DNA of 35,061 nt from assembly GCF_000980875.1 (NCBI RefSeq), contig NZ_LAYO01000076.1, positions 1-35,061 on the forward strand, given 5' to 3'. Below the pieces are notes generated by a model. It was not told the DNA's origin, ran no database searches, and saw only the letters and a list, made by a program, of their open reading frames with translations. Shown one piece after another: positions 31,998 through 35,061 of the stretch. The stretch's first letter is position 1, and each line of letters starts with the position of its first letter. This stretch comes from Leucobacter sp. Ag1. Its GTDB lineage: Bacteria > Actinomycetota > Actinomycetes > Actinomycetales > Microbacteriaceae. Both the position numbers and the translations under genes were made by a program.

Positions 31998-32792
31998 GTG
32001 AGCTCCCGCCCCGTTCAGACCCCGATCGAGCGCTCCGGAGCGCGCGGCCCCGGCGCCGCGTCCCGCACGCTCGCGGGCTTCATCTTCGCGAGCCGCTGGC
32101 TCCAGGCGCCCCTCTACCTGGGCCTCATCATCGCCCAGGCCGTGTACGTGGTGCTGTTCTTCGTCGAGCTGTGGCACCTCATCGAGAAGTCGGTGATCAA
32201 GGGCAAGTTCACCGAGACCGAGGTCATGCTGAGCGTGCTCGCGCTCATCGACATCGTCATGATCGCGAACCTGCTCATCATGGTGATCATCGGCGGCTAC
32301 GAGACCTTCGTGTCGAAGATCCGTGTCGACGGCCACCACGACGAGCCCGACTGGCTGTCGCACGTCAACGCGAACCTGCTCAAGGTCAAGCTCGCCATCT
32401 CGATCATCTCGATCTCGTCGATCCACCTGCTCAAGACCTTCATCGAGGTCGGACGCATGGACGGCGGAGTGGTGAAGAACGGCAAGAACATCATCTACTC
32501 CAACGACGGGGTGATGTGGGAGGTCATCATCCACCTCGCCTTCATCGTGTCGGCGCTCGCGCTCGCTTGGATCGACAAGATGAGCCACCACGCCGAGCCC
32601 GCGAAGGCGCACGCTCCCGTCCCCCCGCCCGCACCGGTCCTCGCCTACGCGGGTGCGCCCGCGGGACCCGCCGGAGCGGCGGCTCCGGCCGGCGCTGTCG
32701 TGGCTTCGGATGCCGTCGACGCCGACGGATACGTGACGGTGCGCGTGCCCGCGGGCACCGTGCTTCCCGAGGGCGCGCAGCGCATCGACTAG
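31998..32792 (+). CDS. UPF0114/YqhA-family membrane protein
   Basis: A 264-aa TIGR00645-type membrane protein. The characteristic stretch FIFASRWLQAPLYLGLIIAQAVYVVLFF starts near residue 27, followed by EVMLSVLALIDIVMIANLLIMVIIGGYETFVSK (the family core), KLAISIISISSIHLLKTFIEV and a last helix VIIHLAFIVSALALAWIDKM. Four transmembrane helices are predicted. A Pro/Ala-rich C-terminal extension of about 65 residues (VPPPAPVLAYAG onward, ending AGTVLPEGAQRID) is longer than in E. coli YqhA. The GTG at 31998 with GAGAGGA is chosen. ATG at 31962 and 31971 are in frame and possible. It is divergent from Mn-linked terC. Function is unknown. Confidence 0.88.
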   Translation: MSSRPVQTPIERSGARGPGAASRTLAGFIFASRWLQAPLYLGLIIAQAVYVVLFFVELWHLIEKSVIKGKFTETEVMLSVLALIDIVMIANLLIMVIIGGYETFVSKIRVDGHHDEPDWLSHVNANLLKVKLAISIISISSIHLLKTFIEVGRMDGGVVKNGKNIIYSNDGVMWEVIIHLAFIVSALALAWIDKMSHHAEPAKAHAPVPPPAPVLAYAGAPAGPAGAAAPAGAVVASDAVDADGYVTVRVPAGTVLPEGAQRID

Positions 32793-32808
32793 TCGCGGGA
32801 TCGCGCAC

Positions 32809-32849
32809 ACACCGCAGGGGCGTCCGTTCGGGCGCCCCTGCGGTGTTTT
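32809..32849 (+). terminator. Rho-independent terminator of the UPF0114 gene
   Basis: Perfect 14-bp arms (32809-32822 and 32833-32846) with a 10-nt loop, followed by TTTT (32846-32849). Confidence 0.9.
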
Positions 32850-32870
32850 CGGGGGTCTCGGCTGCTGGGG

Positions 32871-32893
32871 TCGGCTTCGGCTTCGGCTTCGGC
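32871..32893 (+). repeat. Hexanucleotide tandem repeat TCGGCT
   Basis: Nearly four copies of TCGGCT in tandem, just before palindromic copy B. It is not coding. Confidence 0.7.
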
Positions 32894-32909
32894 AGGCCGG
32901 TCGCGCCAC

Positions 32910-32976
32910 GGAAGGAGATTCGCGTTCGGAAGGAGGATCCCGCCGGATTCGTCCTTCCGAACGCGGATCTCCTGCC
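32910..32976. repeat. Palindromic repeat element, copy B
   Basis: 25-nt arms (32910-32934 and 32952-32976) pair with two mismatches around a 17-nt loop. The left arm shares 21 of 24 bases with copy A at 14418 and the same architecture. It is non-coding and is flanked by two hexamer tandem repeats. Confidence 0.8.
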
Positions 32977-33031
32977 GAAGAACGAGCAGGACGCGACCGC
33001 GCACCGCCCGACAACCGGCAGCGGCGCGCGA

Positions 33032-33058
33032 ACGCAGACGCAGACGCAGACGCAGACG
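33032..33058 (+). repeat. Hexanucleotide tandem repeat ACGCAG
   Basis: Four and a half copies of ACGCAG between copy B and the tRNA terminator. The rest of 32793-33132 contains no gene that I can support. Confidence 0.7.
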
Positions 33059-33093
33059 AGTGCCGCTTGCCCCGAAACAAGCACGCAGAAACG

Positions 33094-33125
33094 ACGAAAG
33101 CCTCGCCCGAAGGCGAGGCTTTCGT
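33094..33125 (-). terminator. Terminator of tRNA-Glu
   Basis: Perfect 14-bp stem (33094-33107 with 33112-33125). On the minus strand its loop is the stable UUCG tetraloop closed by C-G. It lies 7 nt past the tRNA 3' end, and CGTTTC follows. Confidence 0.85.
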
Positions 33126-33132
33126 TTCTCGG

Positions 33133-33205
33133 TGACCCCAGCGGGATTCGAACCCGCGTTACCGCCGTGAGAGGGCGGCGTACTAGGCCGCTATACGATG
33201 GGGCC
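33133..33205 (-). tRNA. tRNA-Glu (anticodon CTC)
   Basis: A 73-nt tRNA on the minus strand. The acceptor stem GGCCCCA pairs with TGGGGTC (one G-U). The anticodon loop is CCTCTCA with anticodon CTC. The T-arm contains GGTTCGAATCC, and the D-arm region TAGCGGCCTAGTA is as expected for tRNA-Glu. The full CCA is not encoded, so it must be added after transcription. A strong terminator follows. Confidence 0.96.
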
Positions 33206-33249
33206 GAGCTGGTTGCGCTTCCCGGGGCTTCCCCCGTGCCGCGGCAACT

Positions 33250-33255
33250 CGTATA
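33250..33255 (-). promoter_or_regulatory. Candidate -10 region for tRNA-Glu
   Basis: TATACG on the minus strand in a locally AT-rich stretch, about 44 nt upstream of the tRNA 5' end. No clear -35 is visible. The remaining gap to 33408 holds no gene. Confidence 0.35.
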
Positions 33256-33407
33256 TTCTGACACAAGGATTCAAAGCGCCACAAATCGGGCCGTGTTCCA
33301 CGGCGCGTCGCCCGTGATTCCGCCATTTTTGCGCGCCCGGCTGCGCGCCCGCCCAGGCGCCCAACCCAAGGCCAGACGGAACCTGGTTCGCGCCCATCCC
33401 CCGGGTC

Positions 33408-33413
33408 TAGGAT
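33408..33413 (+). promoter_or_regulatory. -10 box, predicted leaderless promoter of the MBL-fold gene
   Basis: TAGGAT followed by 6 nt and ATG 33420. Confidence 0.6.
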
Positions 33414-33419
33414 CGCGGC

Positions 33420-34106
33420 ATGCGCGGATTCCGTCTCTCCCATGCCGGCCTGGTGCTCGAGCACGAGGGTCACGCCCTCTTCATCGATCCCGGATCCTTC
33501 ACGACCGAAGCCGAACTCTCCGCGGCGATCGACGCGGTTTCGGCCGAGTCGACCATCGCGGGCGTCGTGATCACCCACGAGCACGGCGATCACTGGTCCG
33601 CGCCGAACCTGGCCGCGATCCGCGCCGCCGCACCCGGCGCGGGCATCTTCACGACCCGGTCGACCGCCGAGTCGCTGCAGGCCACGGGGATCCCCGACGC
33701 CGTGGTGGTGCACGAGGGCGATGCCGCCGAAGCGGGCGGTTTCGAGCTCGACTTCTACGGCCACCGGCACGAGGTGCTGCACGCGAGCATCCCCGTCATC
33801 GACAACATCGGGGTTCGCGTGAACGGCTCGCTCGCCTACGGCGGCGACTCGCTCGCACGGCCGCCCTTCCGCGCGGACGTGCTCGGCGTGCCGATCGGCT
33901 CGCCCTGGTCGACGATCGGCGATGTGATGGACTTCGTGCTGGCGAACGCGCCGCGCCGCGCATTCCTGACCCACGACGGCATGCTCTCTGGCCCCGGCCT
34001 GGCCCTGTTCGAGCAGCGGGTGCGCGAGGCGCTCGCGACCACCGGGGGCGAGCTGCTGGCGTTCCCCCGACTCGGCGACGCCGGAACCGCCCGACTGGAG
34101 CTCTAG
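33420..34106 (+). CDS. MBL-fold metallo-hydrolase
   Basis: A 228-aa metallo-beta-lactamase-fold protein. It begins RLSHAGLVLEHEGHALFIDPGSF, and its metal-binding motif is THEHGDHW (HxHxDH) near residue 53. Further ligands are probably in FYGHRHEVLHASIPVIDNIG and LAYGGDS, with a late His in FLTHDGML. It resembles the UlaG/YtkL-type hydrolases with small N-terminal beta sandwiches, so an L-ascorbate-6-phosphate lactonase-like or general esterase activity is possible but not shown. ATG 33420 lies 6 nt after a TAGGAT -10 box. It is convergent with the membrane gene at 34141. Confidence 0.88.
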   Translation: MRGFRLSHAGLVLEHEGHALFIDPGSFTTEAELSAAIDAVSAESTIAGVVITHEHGDHWSAPNLAAIRAAAPGAGIFTTRSTAESLQATGIPDAVVVHEGDAAEAGGFELDFYGHRHEVLHASIPVIDNIGVRVNGSLAYGGDSLARPPFRADVLGVPIGSPWSTIGDVMDFVLANAPRRAFLTHDGMLSGPGLALFEQRVREALATTGGELLAFPRLGDAGTARLEL

Positions 34107-34140
34107 AACCGCCAGCCGGAGCCGGCCGGCCGAATCGGGA

Positions 34141-35061
34141 CTAGCGTCCGCGCGCGGTGCGGGTTCGGGCACGGATCCAGAACCCAAGGCCCAGCAGGAT
34201 CGGGAGCGCCACCGGGAGGAGCGCCTGCGGGGCGCCCACCGTCAACGCGGTCAGCAGCGCGCCGACCACGGCTGCGCAGACGGGTCCGTCGAAGGTCCAC
34301 GCGAGCACGTTCAGCGCCGAGAGGTCGCCGGCCGCGGTCGGGATCGGCGCCAGCAGGCGCTGCGGCAGCGGCCCCTTCAGCACCGCGAGGACCCGCAGCT
34401 GCTGCGCCGTCGCGGCCAGAACGATGACGGTGATCAGGATCGGTCCGACGATGCCGGCCGCGCCGACCGCACCGCCAGCACCGGACCCACTGCCCGCTCC
34501 GGCAGCACCGACGATGACCGCACCGAGCACGGGCAGCAGGATCGCGAGCGCGCTCGGCAGGATCGCGTGCGCGGCCAACAGGCGGCCCGGGGACAGCGGA
34601 AGCAGCCCGGGCCCTCCTATCCCCTCGGCGGCGGCCCTCAGGCCGCGGCAGAGCGGCCCCAGCGCCGCGTAGAGACCGGCGCCCACCCCCGCGCCGGCGA
34701 GCGCCGCCGCCTGCGCGTCGGGGAACACGCCCGACGGCGATCCCGCCCCGCTCGTCGCGAGCGCGAGCGCAGCGCCCGCACCGCTCAGCGCGACCACCGC
34801 GAGAACGCTCCGCGCCGGAGCGCGCAGCGCGCCCCGGAGGTCGCGGAGCAGGATCGCGGGAACCGCGCGGTGCGGAACCCGCCAGCGCCAGTGCCGTCCG
34901 ACCCGCACGGGAGCCCCGAGCCGAGCCGCCGCGATCGCCGGGTCGCCCGAGAGCGCGAGCATCGAGACGTCCTCCCAGCGAGCGGCCTGATCCCGCAGCG
35001 TGCGCAGTGGGATCCGCGCGGCGAACGCCGGCGCCGCGGCCGCCGAGGCGAACCCGAGCAC
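34141..35061 (-). CDS. Hypothetical Ala-rich membrane protein, partial at window edge
   Basis: The frame is open from 34141 (stop) to the end of the window, 306 codons, so the true start is probably beyond base 35061. The first visible codon is GTG but may be internal. Hydrophobic segments occur near residues 86-104 (VLAVVALSGAGAALALA), 118-138, 164-190 (AILPSALAILLPVLGAVIVGAAG), 200-220 and 255-295. The sequence is very rich in Ala, Gly and Leu. A soluble stretch (WEDVSMLALSGDPAIAAARLGAPVRVGRHWRWRVPHRAV) precedes the membrane part. It may be the C-terminal half of an ABC-2-type permease-like protein, but no motif proves this. Confidence 0.6.
   Translation of the reverse strand: MLGFASAAAAPAFAARIPLRTLRDQAARWEDVSMLALSGDPAIAAARLGAPVRVGRHWRWRVPHRAVPAILLRDLRGALRAPARSVLAVVALSGAGAALALATSGAGSPSGVFPDAQAAALAGAGVGAGLYAALGPLCRGLRAAAEGIGGPGLLPLSPGRLLAAHAILPSALAILLPVLGAVIVGAAGAGSGSGAGGAVGAAGIVGPILITVIVLAATAQQLRVLAVLKGPLPQRLLAPIPTAAGDLSALNVLAWTFDGPVCAAVVGALLTALTVGAPQALLPVALPILLGLGFWIRARTRTARGR

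Noticed and set aside
32871-33058. Possible CRISPR array from repeated short units
   Set aside because: Units are 6 bp in direct tandem with no spacers. They are microsatellites.
1-35061. Toxin-antitoxin, phage, secretion or anti-phage defence genes
   Set aside because: No integrase, transposase, nuclease-toxin pair or defence-domain protein could be recognised on either strand.

Overview
The window is a 35 kb piece of a high-GC actinobacterial chromosome, most likely family Microbacteriaceae and possibly near Leucobacter. The basis is strong GC bias, many GTG and TTG starts, and two conserved housekeeping blocks: recG-coaD-yceD-rpmF-rnc-mutM, and leuCD-murA-plsC-gpsA-ddl with DUF3515 and thiL. 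The genus is an inference. I see no insertion sequence, phage, CRISPR array or integron.

Layout. 1-1245 holds the 5' part of smc (minus strand). 1359-8954 is a mixed-strand accessory block: a PNPOx-like flavoprotein divergent from a MocR regulator, a VOC protein, membrane proteins, a DJ-1/PfpI-MarR operon, a GyrI-like protein, a 65-aa orphan and an isochorismatase-family hydrolase. 8992-14356 is the minus-strand block mutM, rnc, rpmF, yceD, coaD, recG, with rsmD divergent at 14545. 15296-19944 is a GABA catabolism cluster (gabD, gabT and a divergent PucR-type regulator). 19956-22191 carries a small GntR regulator coupled to a membrane protein, and a SIMPL-domain protein. 22263-30522 carries thiL, a DUF3515 lipoprotein, ddl, gpsA, plsC, murA, leuD and leuC, preceded by a leucine-rich leader peptide. 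30745-34106 has terC with an upstream yybP-ykoY-type riboswitch, a UPF0114 protein, a tRNA-Glu and an MBL-fold hydrolase. 34141-35061 is a membrane protein that runs off the edge.

The regulatory DNA is the most informative part. (1) leuC is preceded by a 14-codon peptide with three consecutive Leu codons. It overlaps a hairpin whose far arm contains the Shine-Dalgarno of a possible upstream leuC start, and leuD is coupled to murA by a GTGA overlap. (2) Many genes have a TANNNT -10 box exactly 6 nt before the start codon, which predicts leaderless mRNAs. (3) Local regulators (MarR, GntR, MocR) lie beside targets with visible operator-like repeats. (4) A terminator-like UUCG hairpin with a pyrimidine tract lies inside the first codons of rnc. 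(5) Two copies of a roughly 65-bp palindromic element occur in different intergenic regions.

No clearly new enzyme system was found. The novelty candidates are regulatory and repeat-based.
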